Of a stretch of DNA of 35,194 nt, positions 27,129 through 33,928 are shown in pieces. The notes beneath the pieces were generated by a model. That model was not told the DNA's origin, searched no databases, and saw only the letters and a list, made by a program, of their open reading frames with translations. A program made the position numbers and the translations under genes. The stretch's first letter is position 1. Each line of letters starts with the position of its first letter. This DNA is from a virus, in IMG/VR virus record IMGVR_UViG_3300032288_001247, positions 1-35,194 of that record; one strand, written 5' to 3'.

Positions 27129-27856
27129 TATTGGGTATTTGTTGTGTTAGGAGCTTGCCCATCCACTCCTTCTGAAGTTTGATCAGTTTTAATTCTAAAA
27201 TAGGTGTTTAACATTTTTTGAGAAGTTAGTTCTAACACTTGCTTCTCTAAATATCCAGGTAAGGCATAGGGTTTGTCAAGTGGATTCTTGCACCACTCTT
27301 CATCAGTGTACTCTATTCCTCCACAGCCACACTCAGGAAACATCATCTCATTGGGAACATCTGTCTCAAACAATGCAGATATTCTAATAGACTGGAGCAT
27401 TGGATTGCTTACATACAGATAGTCATTCATTATCCAGTAGTAAGTTTCTCTCTTTATTACTGGAAGTTTTATAAGATTTACATATCTGTTTACAGTGATT
27501 TCCTTAAACTTTGTTCCTCTACCACTCATAGCGTTGATAGAATATACGCCTTGAATTATGTATTGGTAATTACCTTCAGCTATACGAGGGATCTTGTATT
27601 TAGTTCTTGCAACAGTGCAAGGATCTACAAAATCACAACATTCAGAAATAGGAACTTCTACCATCTCAAGACAAGAAATGGTAGTGAACAAAGTATCAGT
27701 AGCCCAAAGCTTCCTGAGGTTTGTCTCTCTTTTAATTAGCAATAGAGAGTTATTTTTGATTTCAGATGCAATAGCTCTGTCTGTGATAAGGCTGTCAGTA
27801 GACAATACCTTATGCATAGAACGCACATCTGAAACAAGTTTTCTTAGTGTTGACAT
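27128..27856 (-). CDS. Probable neck/ring structural protein (242 aa)
   Basis: It begins with helices (LRKLVSDVRSMHKVLSTDSL, then ITDRAIASEIKNNSLLLIKR), continues into a beta-rich middle with several cysteines (CCDFVDPC, residues about 73-80; FPECGCGG near 175) and ends with a helix (LPGYLEKQVLELTSQKMLN) and a polar tail. This N-helical, central-beta, C-helical plan is typical of head-to-tail connector proteins, and it sits between the phosphoesterase and the IHF-like protein in a block otherwise of neck proteins. Both ends are TAATG overlaps, so three consecutive genes are likely translated as a coupled unit. The cysteine clusters could bind metal or form disulfides. No precise family is recognised; connector role is inferred from context. 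Confidence 0.6.
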   Translation of the reverse strand: MSTLRKLVSDVRSMHKVLSTDSLITDRAIASEIKNNSLLLIKRETNLRKLWATDTLFTTISCLEMVEVPISECCDFVDPCTVARTKYKIPRIAEGNYQYIIQGVYSINAMSGRGTKFKEITVNRYVNLIKLPVIKRETYYWIMNDYLYVSNPMLQSIRISALFETDVPNEMMFPECGCGGIEYTDEEWCKNPLDKPYALPGYLEKQVLELTSQKMLNTYFRIKTDQTSEGVDGQAPNTTNTQ

Positions 27857-29163
27857 TATAAATACTGTTTGAATATATTTGTCATTCCTTCTTCAAAGTC
27901 TATCAAGAATGCTGTCACTTCAGCTTTTGAAGTGGTATATCCATTCTTGTCATCCCAGGAACTCTTAGCATTTGAAAATGCAGGAATTTGGTAAAATTTA
28001 ATTCCATTGAAGTCTTGGCTCAATTCATGGTGTTTATCACCAGTGAATATGTAAAAGTTATCATGCCAGGACCATTCTTCTTTATATTCCATTGGGAACA
28101 AAGCAGCAAGTTTAGCAGGCTTTATAGCATCCCCATGGTTAAACATCATAGCTGTAGTGCCATAACTTGTATACTTTCTGTAATTTGGAGAATCATCAAT
28201 ACTGATCCTACCTATGTTTCTGAAATAGGTTTTTAACCATTTCACCATGTGCCATCCCACAAACTCATCATGATTACCTGGAACATAGATGACATGTAAG
28301 AACTCACACTTTTGCAGAAGAAGATTTATTACACTCACCTCATGATCACAAATCCTAGAAAATGATTCGTGATATTGCATGATGTTTTGCTGAGGAGTAC
28401 CTTTTGTTGTAGTTCCAGTGAACTCACTATTGAATTCATCAGATCCAATTATGTAGTAGATTTCTTCTAGATTATTGGACAGTTGAGCTTGATTTATGAT
28501 GATTTCAATCTTTTCTACAAATGCACCAAATCTATCTTCTACATCATTATATCCATCAACATCCAACTTATTAAAATGTGAGTCTTGTTTATTTATAATA
28601 AGACATCCATTGGACTTTTCTGTCTCATATTTAGGACTCATTACACTTGGAGAAAGGGGCTTATAGTTTTCCAAGAAGTCAATAAATGAGTCTTGAAACT
28701 CTTGCTCATTGGATTTTTTACCAAGCCAAGCTTTTACCTGCCAGTGAGGTTGCTTAGCATTTCCCCAATAGTTCTGGACATATTTAGTTATTTCCCACTT
28801 ACTTGTGTCAATCTTACACTTCTCTATAAGTTCATCAAGAGATCTTATTTCTTCAGGAGAATTAAACACCACCTCTCCTGTTCCCTTTAGTACATCTTCC
28901 TGAAACCTAATTACAGCTTCTTCTAACTCATCAATATAACTTGCTGCTTCAGCCTCATCATTTATACTATTCTTGTACTTAAGTTCTTTCAACAATTCAT
29001 TAACCTCACCCTCTGTAATTCCCAATTTATCTGCGTAATACTTCTTACTTTTCTTCCAATTCAGCATCTGCTGAAGTTGTTCTAAGAGATGCTGATTTCC
29101 CAACATAGGATTTAGTTTGGTTAAAATTGCAGTAAAGATAGAATTCTTTTTGAAATTCTCCAA
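27856..29163 (-). CDS. Calcineurin-like metallophosphoesterase with N-terminal helix-turn-helix-like segment (435 aa)
   Basis: The metal-binding motifs of the superfamily are present in order: D-x-H (D194, H196), G-x-D (D242, with N245), GNHD (296-299), H343 in NHGD, and a GD-K-HH variant of GHxH (375-379). They should bind two metal ions and hydrolyse a phosphoester, possibly in DNA or nucleotide; the substrate is not deducible. Residues 40-66 (KYYADKLGITEGEVNELLKE) look like a helix-turn-helix, and WEITKYVQNYWG ... QVKAWLG (123-147) is a block I associate with phage phosphoesterases. The start is taken as TTG at 29163, directly after an in-frame stop and a TTAAATAAAT leader; ATG at 29106 (residue 20) is the alternative. 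A catalytic enzyme inside a structural cluster is unusual and may be virion-associated. Confidence 0.85.
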   Translation of the reverse strand: MENFKKNSIFTAILTKLNPMLGNQHLLEQLQQMLNWKKSKKYYADKLGITEGEVNELLKELKYKNSINDEAEAASYIDELEEAVIRFQEDVLKGTGEVVFNSPEEIRSLDELIEKCKIDTSKWEITKYVQNYWGNAKQPHWQVKAWLGKKSNEQEFQDSFIDFLENYKPLSPSVMSPKYETEKSNGCLIINKQDSHFNKLDVDGYNDVEDRFGAFVEKIEIIINQAQLSNNLEEIYYIIGSDEFNSEFTGTTTKGTPQQNIMQYHESFSRICDHEVSVINLLLQKCEFLHVIYVPGNHDEFVGWHMVKWLKTYFRNIGRISIDDSPNYRKYTSYGTTAMMFNHGDAIKPAKLAALFPMEYKEEWSWHDNFYIFTGDKHHELSQDFNGIKFYQIPAFSNAKSSWDDKNGYTTSKAEVTAFLIDFEEGMTNIFKQYL

Positions 29164-29189
29164 ATTTATTTAATTAAGTAGGTTATCTA

Positions 29190-29210
29190 TTATAATCAAT
29201 TTGATTATAA
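29190..29210. promoter_or_regulatory. 21-base palindrome upstream of the phosphoesterase gene (operator-like)
   Basis: Ten-base perfect arms TTATAATCAA and TTGATTATAA flank one base. Each arm contains a TATAAT-like core. It lies between the intrinsic terminator of the fibre operon and the TTG start of the phosphoesterase, so it may be an operator or promoter of a new transcription unit. Confidence 0.5.
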
Positions 29211-29241
29211 ATAAAAACCCCCAGCGTGGAAACGCTAGGGG
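29207..29241 (-). terminator. Intrinsic terminator after the fibre genes
   Basis: On the minus strand CCCCTAGCGT, a TTCC tetraloop and ACGCTGGGGG form a 10-base stem with one mismatch, followed by TTTTTATTTAT. This is a textbook rho-independent terminator, 30 bases past the stop of the 215-residue gene. Confidence 0.92.
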
Positions 29242-29243
29242 AG

Positions 29244-29273
29244 AAATCCTGTAAAACCAACAAAACAGGATTT
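29244..29273 (-). terminator. Second hairpin overlapping the stop of the 215-aa gene
   Basis: AAATCCTGT (29244-29252) pairs with ACAGGATTT (29265-29273), a perfect 9-base stem around a 12-base loop that ends at the stop codon. It lacks its own U-run and immediately precedes the stronger terminator, so it may assist termination or protect the transcript end. Confidence 0.6.
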
Positions 29274-29920
29274 TAACAATTTGTTATACTAGCTATTCCT
29301 GTACCTACAAACTCTAAATATTGTATATTATAAGCATTAGGACAACCATCAGATATACAGTAGAAACCTGATGCAGCATAAGTTGTTAATCCACCATCTA
29401 TCCATAATCCAACTCCTAAATCGAGCGTTGGTGAATTAGATAAATAAACGGCTGTAGTAGGGTTTAAACAAGCATCTGGACCACTAACCTCACTGTATTT
29501 TAACAAATAAACATATGGTCCAGTAGCAGTAGTTGTTGTGGTCGTTGTTGCAGGGGTTTCTGTAGTGGTAGTGGTAGTTGTTGTTGTTGGAGCTTCAGTT
29601 GTAGTAGATGTAGTAGTGGTGGTTGGAGAACAAACATTAACCAAGTTACAGAAAGCCACCTGTAGTGAAGGGTTGGTTTGAATTGTATAAAGAAGGGTTT
29701 GAACTAATGTTACAGGATCAAATTCTTCGTCTATTTTTTGCAAAACAACGTTTAAATCATCCCCTGTATCCACACCTGTATTGGAAAGGTTTGGACCATT
29801 ATACGTAATATTTTTGGTATTAAGTATCATGGAATTCAACCATCCATTATCACATTTCTTTGGAAATGTCATTTTTACAGGAGTGCAGGGATTGCAAGGA
29901 GTGCCTGGATAGCAAGCCAT
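29273..29920 (-). CDS. Tail-fibre-type protein with docking N-domain, poly-Thr linker and C-terminal domain (215 aa)
   Basis: The N-terminal 98 residues begin with Cys/Pro repeats (MACYPGTPCNPCTP) and contain ITYNGPNLSNTGVDTGDDL, which parallels KYTGLDVPALGIQNGDSL in the preceding 346-residue protein; it probably attaches both to the same tail component. A Thr-rich linker with TEAP and TETP interruptions spans about 99-133, and the C-terminal 80 residues (GPYVYLLKYSEVSGPDACLN ... YCISDGCPN) form a small cysteine-containing domain, perhaps a receptor or glycan-contact unit. The gene is last of its unit and is followed by two hairpins. Start ATG follows TTAAATAA. The fibre role is inferred from architecture and from the neighbouring collar protein; no family is confirmed. 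Confidence 0.65.
   Translation of the reverse strand: MACYPGTPCNPCTPVKMTFPKKCDNGWLNSMILNTKNITYNGPNLSNTGVDTGDDLNVVLQKIDEEFDPVTLVQTLLYTIQTNPSLQVAFCNLVNVCSPTTTTTSTTTEAPTTTTTTTTTETPATTTTTTTATGPYVYLLKYSEVSGPDACLNPTTAVYLSNSPTLDLGVGLWIDGGLTTYAASGFYCISDGCPNAYNIQYLEFVGTGIASITNC
29529..29626. repeat. GTN-triplet microsatellite encoding a poly-Thr linker
   Basis: Plus-strand GTA/GTT/GTG triplets encode a Thr-rich linker with Glu-Ala-Pro and Glu-Thr-Pro breaks, of the same style as that in the 214-residue gene 9 kb away. Confidence 0.85.
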
Positions 29921-29930
29921 TTATTTAAGT

Positions 29931-30971
29931 TTAAGGGATGTACATAATGTAATAACAAGCAAGAACAGGTTGAATATTACTGTGACCAAGTCCACCTCCT
30001 GCAGAAGCAATAGTTATTCCTGTAGTAGATGAATTGGTAGTCAAAGTTGATTGGACACCATCTCTACTAGACTCACCACCACCTCCTGGTTGAATTGATC
30101 CCTCGTACGTGTGCGTGTGACCAGGATCTGTGAGAGTGTGAGTGTGTGAAGGGATTTGTGTAATATCAAGGGTGATTGTATTTGCTCCAGATATATCTCC
30201 TAGAGCATAGTTGGGATTACCTGGTGTGGCTGGATTTACGGAAGGATTCAAAGCACCTCCAGGAACAAGCTGAATTGCTCCAACTGGAACCCTACCACGT
30301 TTATCTGGTGTACCATTCTGTCCATTACACAAATAGATATTTACCCAGTCTCCAAGACCAGCACCTGTTGCATCAAAATGAGAAAGAGAACCATAATATT
30401 CAACAACTGTATATGGAACCATCTTTGTATAATACTGTGTAGATGAAGCTACACTATCTAGATATGCTTGAATAAGATCATTCAAATCTGCAATCTTTAC
30501 ATAGTTTGTATCTACATCTAAAGCAAGAGCTGCTAATTCTACATCAATTTCACAAAGTTTTGTAATAACAGCTTGTAAAATAGCATGTGTTCCTGAAGTG
30601 GGAGTAACTCCAGTGAGGCATCCTATGGAATAATTTGCTTCAATTGTATCAACTCTACCATCTAACACATCTACCTGAGCTTGCAAATCACAAGCTGCTT
30701 GAATCAATGCAGATATGTAAGCGTTTAGGTTAAGCTCTCCACAGTCTGGAAGATATTTACTAACCACCTCACATAGAATAGATTCATTTATAGTGGGAAC
30801 AATAGAAACGCCTGTGAGGGCATTTGTGAGAAATTCTATCAGAGATGCTTCCACCAAAGATAGTGAATCACCGTTTTGAATACCTAAGGCAGGAACATCA
30901 AGTCCTGTATATTTGACGCACCTATCAGATACAATCTCGGCACATCCGTTATAGCAATTTGAACAAGCCAT
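29931..30971 (-). CDS. Tail fibre protein with phage tail-collar-like C-terminal domain (346 aa)
   Basis: The N-terminal 75 residues share the YTG...GI.NGDSL pattern with the 215-residue protein. A helical, coiled-coil-like stretch follows (CDLQAQVDVLDGRVDTIEAN, 94-113; then repeats to about 180). The C-terminal part has the layout of tail-collar/receptor-binding domains: GDWVNIYLCNGQNGTPDKRG (207-226) then RVPVG, the histidine doublets HTHT at 276-279 and 285-288, a Gly-rich loop, and the terminal GHSNIQPVLACYYIMYIP. HxH pairs in this fold often coordinate metal ions along a trimeric shaft. It is therefore a probable trimeric host-contact fibre. It lies eight bases after the 88-residue gene and ten before the next fibre gene. 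Confidence in the collar domain is high; receptor unknown. Confidence 0.85.
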   Translation of the reverse strand: MACSNCYNGCAEIVSDRCVKYTGLDVPALGIQNGDSLSLVEASLIEFLTNALTGVSIVPTINESILCEVVSKYLPDCGELNLNAYISALIQAACDLQAQVDVLDGRVDTIEANYSIGCLTGVTPTSGTHAILQAVITKLCEIDVELAALALDVDTNYVKIADLNDLIQAYLDSVASSTQYYTKMVPYTVVEYYGSLSHFDATGAGLGDWVNIYLCNGQNGTPDKRGRVPVGAIQLVPGGALNPSVNPATPGNPNYALGDISGANTITLDITQIPSHTHTLTDPGHTHTYEGSIQPGGGGESSRDGVQSTLTTNSSTTGITIASAGGGLGHSNIQPVLACYYIMYIP

Positions 30972-30979
30972 TTTTAATT

Positions 30980-31246
30980 TTATTTATGGATTAATACTTT
31001 TACTCTACTAGCTATCTCATTTATGGTAAACGGTGGTGCATAATCTCCATCACAATATCTATACCTTAGTATTCTTTTGTAATTAAGAAGATCATCTAGC
31101 ACTGTCCCAGGGAGAGGATAGTTTAGGGCGAACACAACATTATTGTATTCATTCTTTGCCAACTCTGCTATCTTGCAGTCAATTTCTGAAAGAAGAACAG
31201 TTATAGTTGTGCACTCAATACAGTTTGTAAGCCTTGGTGATAACAT
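30980..31246 (-). CDS. Small conserved-looking virion-cluster protein (88 aa)
   Basis: A predominantly helical protein: CTTITVLLSEIDCKIAELAK (residues 12-31), then NEYNNVVFALNYPLPGTVLD, a basic KRILRYRYCDGDYAP stretch and a final helix. Four cysteines are present (9, 12, 24, 65). No family is recognised. The ATG lies inside the 3' end of the 47-residue zinc-ribbon gene (32-base overlap, different frame), so expression is likely coupled. It precedes the collar fibre gene by eight bases and may be a small baseplate or fibre-attachment component; that is inference from position. Confidence 0.65.
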   Translation of the reverse strand: MLSPRLTNCIECTTITVLLSEIDCKIAELAKNEYNNVVFALNYPLPGTVLDDLLNYKRILRYRYCDGDYAPPFTINEIASRVKVLIHK

Positions 31247-31358
31247 TTTTTATTCTTTGTGCTGCTGTTTTCAATGCATTATTACATGCTGAACACAAGC
31301 CATTAATTAATTGACATCCACAACCAACTTTCATTCCGCAGTTTCTACAGTTTGCCAT
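31215..31358 (-). CDS. 47-residue zinc-ribbon-like protein
   Basis: A complete small gene reads ATG at 31358 to TGA at 31215. The product starts MANCRNCGMKVGCGCQ and has six cysteines at 4, 7, 13, 15, 22 and 25 in a CxxC-x5-CxC-x6-CxxC pattern, followed by a basic amphipathic helix (NNALKTAAQRIKNVITKAYK). It should bind zinc. The start sits one base after the TGA of the 185-residue gene (TGATATG), and its end overlaps the 88-residue gene by 32 bases, so it is wedged into a continuous translation chain, which argues that it is real. Function unknown; a small structural or nucleic-acid-binding protein is possible. Confidence 0.75.
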   Translation of the reverse strand: MANCRNCGMKVGCGCQLINGLCSACNNALKTAAQRIKNVITKAYKLY

Positions 31359-31359
31359 A

Positions 31360-31917
31360 TCAGTTAAAATTATTTATGTAATTATTACCATAACAATTGC
31401 AATTGTTTCTGATGAAGTTATCAAGCATTTTGTTTGCTTGTGCATACAACTTATTTGATGTATCAACAGCACAATTGTTTGCAGAAGCAATTGCTCCCTG
31501 GATGAAGTAATAGATGCTGTTCAAATCAACTTTCTGTTGCTTCTTGATAGGAGCATCACATTCCATCATGTCTAATTTCATAAACGCAGAATCAAATTTT
31601 TCCTGAAGCTTATCAACACGAATGATGGTTTTTTCTACGTAGTTCTGATACGCAGGAGTAACAGAATATTTAATATAATACACCCCATCAGGTAAGGCAA
31701 TCAGTGGTTCACCCACAGCAGTGATGCCTAAAGATTGAGAAGTGTATATGTTAAAGTCGTTAATATTGAACGGCAGACTGACATCTCCAAAACCAGGAAC
31801 ATTCATTTCAATAGTGGGAGCTGTAACAGTACTTGGGTAGGTGGACGCATCAGCAATGCCCAACGTTTTAACATTATATGTTGGAATTACTAATATGTCT
31901 AATTTAAGATCTGCCAT
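31360..31917 (-). CDS. Structural-cluster protein with beta N-domain and helical C-domain (185 aa)
   Basis: Residues 1-100 look like a beta-sandwich (LKLDILVIPTYNVKTLGIAD, SLPFNINDFNIYTSQSLGI, LPDGVYYIKYSVTPA). Residues 100-185 are helical (IIRVDKLQEKFDSAFMKLDM, KVDLNSIYYFIQGAIASANN, YAQANKMLDNFIRNNCNCYG). I recall similar proteins in crAss-like structural clusters but cannot give a function; adaptor between tail and fibres is plausible because the next genes are fibre proteins. It is the first gene after the terminator at 31933-31976, so it may start a new transcript or be read through at reduced level. Its TGA is one base from the start of the zinc-ribbon gene. Confidence 0.65.
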   Translation of the reverse strand: MADLKLDILVIPTYNVKTLGIADASTYPSTVTAPTIEMNVPGFGDVSLPFNINDFNIYTSQSLGITAVGEPLIALPDGVYYIKYSVTPAYQNYVEKTIIRVDKLQEKFDSAFMKLDMMECDAPIKKQQKVDLNSIYYFIQGAIASANNCAVDTSNKLYAQANKMLDNFIRNNCNCYGNNYINNFN

Positions 31918-31924
31918 GTTATTC

Positions 31925-31976
31925 TAAATAAATAAGCCAGAGGATTTGAGATTGAATCCTCTCACCCTCTGGCTTA
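31925..31976 (-). terminator. Strong intrinsic terminator after the 386-aa structural gene
   Basis: TAAGCCAGAGG (31933-31943) and CCTCTGGCTTA (31966-31976) are perfect 11-base arms; on the minus strand the stem is followed by TTATTTATTTAG. An alternative inner pairing GAGGATT/AATCCTC exists. It isolates the probably abundant 386-residue protein transcript from the downstream fibre genes. Confidence 0.88.
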
Positions 31977-32007
31977 GGTTATATGATAATTGTTTCTTCG
32001 TCTACTA

Positions 32008-33168
32008 TTAAGGAACCAAGGTAGTAGTTGTAGAAGTGGTTGGCCATACAGTTGTGGTGGTAGATGTTGTAGTGATACAAGCATTGTCATCAGCAACTTC
32101 ACCAAGACCAGCTTCAAGAACAGCTTGGATACCAGCAGTCAAAGATTGAGGAACTGCAAGGATAACCATGGAGTCTTCCTTAATATAGTCACCCCAAGAG
32201 TAAACAGATTTGTCATACTCGTTGAACTTGATATAGAAGGTATCGTAGATGGTACCATCAGTTACCCAAGACTCAAAGTTCTCATTGTAACCAGCCATCC
32301 TGTAGAGATGCTTCAAATATCCAGCTTGGTAGCTATAGTAGTTCTTCTCCAATTGTTGAACCTCGGTAGAAGTACCTGTAGCATAAGAAGCACGCTGAGT
32401 AACCTGAGCGTCAGCAACGATGTTACAGTTATCTGCTACGATGAAGTCAGCAGTTGTTGCAGGACCACTGTACACGAATGTACGGAACCACATCCTGTCA
32501 TATTCTTGAGGGAATGCAGCAACGTCACAAGGCTGACCATACTTGGTAAGAGGCTTACCAGAGATACGGAGAATAGCATTTGCATCATTACCAATCCTTT
32601 GGAATTGATAGAAATCAGAGAATGTGATGTTGTCTGGGTTGATACCAGGACCTTGTTGATTAAGCTTCAGAATGAACTGGTCAATCAGAGCAGGAACATC
32701 AACGTCAGTACAAGGATCACCACCACAGTCGCAGCAAGGAGCTTGAACTGTTACGGAGCGAGTGAAACCATTGAAATACAGAGTATCCAGGTAGGAAGAA
32801 TGTGCACGAAGTGTCAGAGTGACAACATCACCACATTTTACAGTCCAACCAGATACATCAGTAACTTGGGTAGCAGGAGTACCGCAACCACTCACCTTGT
32901 ACCACTCGGTAACATTAGACTTACAAGAAGATCCTGTAGGGCAACCTGCGATCTTGTCAGAACGCTTAGAGCCTTGAAGATATGTGTTTGTTCTACCTTG
33001 AGCCAAATAGAAGTATGGTTTAGCAGTGATGTTACCAGCGTTAGCCACTGTGTAATCACTCCTAAAGATACCAAACTGTCCTGCGGACAGGTCTTGCGTA
33101 GAACCAGAGCTAGGTAGAGAATTGCCCACTGGAACTACGAAGAGCGTAGTTAAAGAGAAATCAGCCAT
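32008..33168 (-). CDS. Probably abundant virion structural protein with Thr-rich C-terminal tail (386 aa)
   Basis: No domain is identified with certainty. The protein has a cysteine-rich middle (CCDCGGDPC near residue 143-151), beta-rich segments (VVTLTLRAHSSYLDTLYFNG; FDPALIDQF-like helix after it), and a C-terminal half ending in TTTSTTTTVWPTTSTTTT (about 367-384). Compared with the giant genes it uses more CGT arginine codons and more C-ending codons, a pattern also seen in the capsid fragment, and it has its own strong terminator; both fit high late expression. Candidates are a capsid auxiliary/decoration or tail-tube-like protein. The gene ends in the tandem stops TAA TAG. The structural role is well supported by context, the precise one is not. 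Confidence 0.7.
   Translation of the reverse strand: MADFSLTTLFVVPVGNSLPSSGSTQDLSAGQFGIFRSDYTVANAGNITAKPYFYLAQGRTNTYLQGSKRSDKIAGCPTGSSCKSNVTEWYKVSGCGTPATQVTDVSGWTVKCGDVVTLTLRAHSSYLDTLYFNGFTRSVTVQAPCCDCGGDPCTDVDVPALIDQFILKLNQQGPGINPDNITFSDFYQFQRIGNDANAILRISGKPLTKYGQPCDVAAFPQEYDRMWFRTFVYSGPATTADFIVADNCNIVADAQVTQRASYATGTSTEVQQLEKNYYSYQAGYLKHLYRMAGYNENFESWVTDGTIYDTFYIKFNEYDKSVYSWGDYIKEDSMVILAVPQSLTAGIQAVLEAGLGEVADDNACITTTSTTTTVWPTTSTTTTLVP
32019..32076. repeat. GTN-triplet run encoding the Thr-rich C-terminal tail
   Basis: Shorter and more interrupted than the three other runs; it encodes a bare terminal tail with a Trp-Pro break rather than a linker between domains. Confidence 0.8.
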
Positions 33169-33196
33169 TTTGTGCTTATTTTAATGATTAAAAAAC

Positions 33197-33928
33197 TTAT
33201 TCGTTTGTCTGTATCCTGTATATGCTACTTTGGACAGCAGACTGATTTTCTGTGTACATTGCAAGATTTTGAACTGTCAGGTCTAGAAGTTCATCTTCCA
33301 GGTAAGCTTCGAGTTCGCAGTCTACATTTGTAGAAGGAGTTCCATCAAACTTGATGTATCCCTCCTTATCAATGTACACTGGATATCTCATGTACGATAT
33401 GTAAATTTTTGTGGGGGTAAATGTACCATCTGTAAAGATTGATATCTCGTCAGATGATATAAAGTTGAAAGTTTCTTGGTATTCAAAAGAAGGTTTATAA
33501 TGATCGTTGTTCAAAAGAAGTGACAAGTCACCATGTTTTGCCAGATCTTTATTTATCCAAATCTTTCTATTCTTACATCTACCTTTGTCAGCCAATACAT
33601 AACTATCAATATAGAACATGTATTTAGGATCTAACTCATGCAAGTATGCAAACCACTGATTTAGTTGTGTGTTTTTTAAAGTTAATGTCAGGGGTTGGTG
33701 AGCATAATTCACCACCAAACTTTGAAGATCTTCATACCTTTTCTTAAAGGAATCCAATCCTAAACCAGATACCGTACTGAAACCATCAACTTTCTGTTTT
33801 ATTAGCTTGATCTGAGCTTCATTTAAAGCTAAAATCTTATCTTCCAATTGGATCTGCTGATGTTCGTTAGTTGATAGTTTATTTAGTTTCTGATCTATCT
33901 TGTATAATAAACTATCTACAGGGATCAT
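33197..33928 (-). CDS. Probable head-tail connector protein (243 aa)
   Basis: Residues 1-50 form a long helix with coiled-coil periodicity (LYKIDQKLNKLSTNEHQQIQ, LEDKILALNEAQIKLIKQKV). A beta-rich middle follows, and the C-terminal part reads FTPTKIYISYMRYPVYIDKE, then NVDCELEAYLEDELLDLTVQ and a final helix. The pattern of a Y-x-R-x-P strand pair, a 'D-x-EL' turn and a closing helix is common in connector or head-completion proteins next to phage portals. It overlaps the preceding gene by four bases (ATGA). Position just downstream of the capsid gene and its partner supports a head-neck role. The exact family is not recognised. Confidence 0.65.
   Translation of the reverse strand: MIPVDSLLYKIDQKLNKLSTNEHQQIQLEDKILALNEAQIKLIKQKVDGFSTVSGLGLDSFKKRYEDLQSLVVNYAHQPLTLTLKNTQLNQWFAYLHELDPKYMFYIDSYVLADKGRCKNRKIWINKDLAKHGDLSLLLNNDHYKPSFEYQETFNFISSDEISIFTDGTFTPTKIYISYMRYPVYIDKEGYIKFDGTPSTNVDCELEAYLEDELLDLTVQNLAMYTENQSAVQSSIYRIQTNE

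Noticed and set aside
29161-29168. TAAATTTG (TAnnTTTG) promoter element at the phosphoesterase start
   Set aside because: No TTTG-like -33 element occurs at 19-23 bases upstream, and the element overlaps the start codon itself.
583-33117. Many open frames of 60-375 codons on the plus strand (e.g. 31990-33117, 8411-8947, 24738-25187)
   Set aside because: They lie antisense to long, well-supported minus-strand genes, have unnatural compositions (Ser/Cys/Ile-rich) and lack plausible starts or conserved motifs. They are by-products of the AT-rich coding strand.
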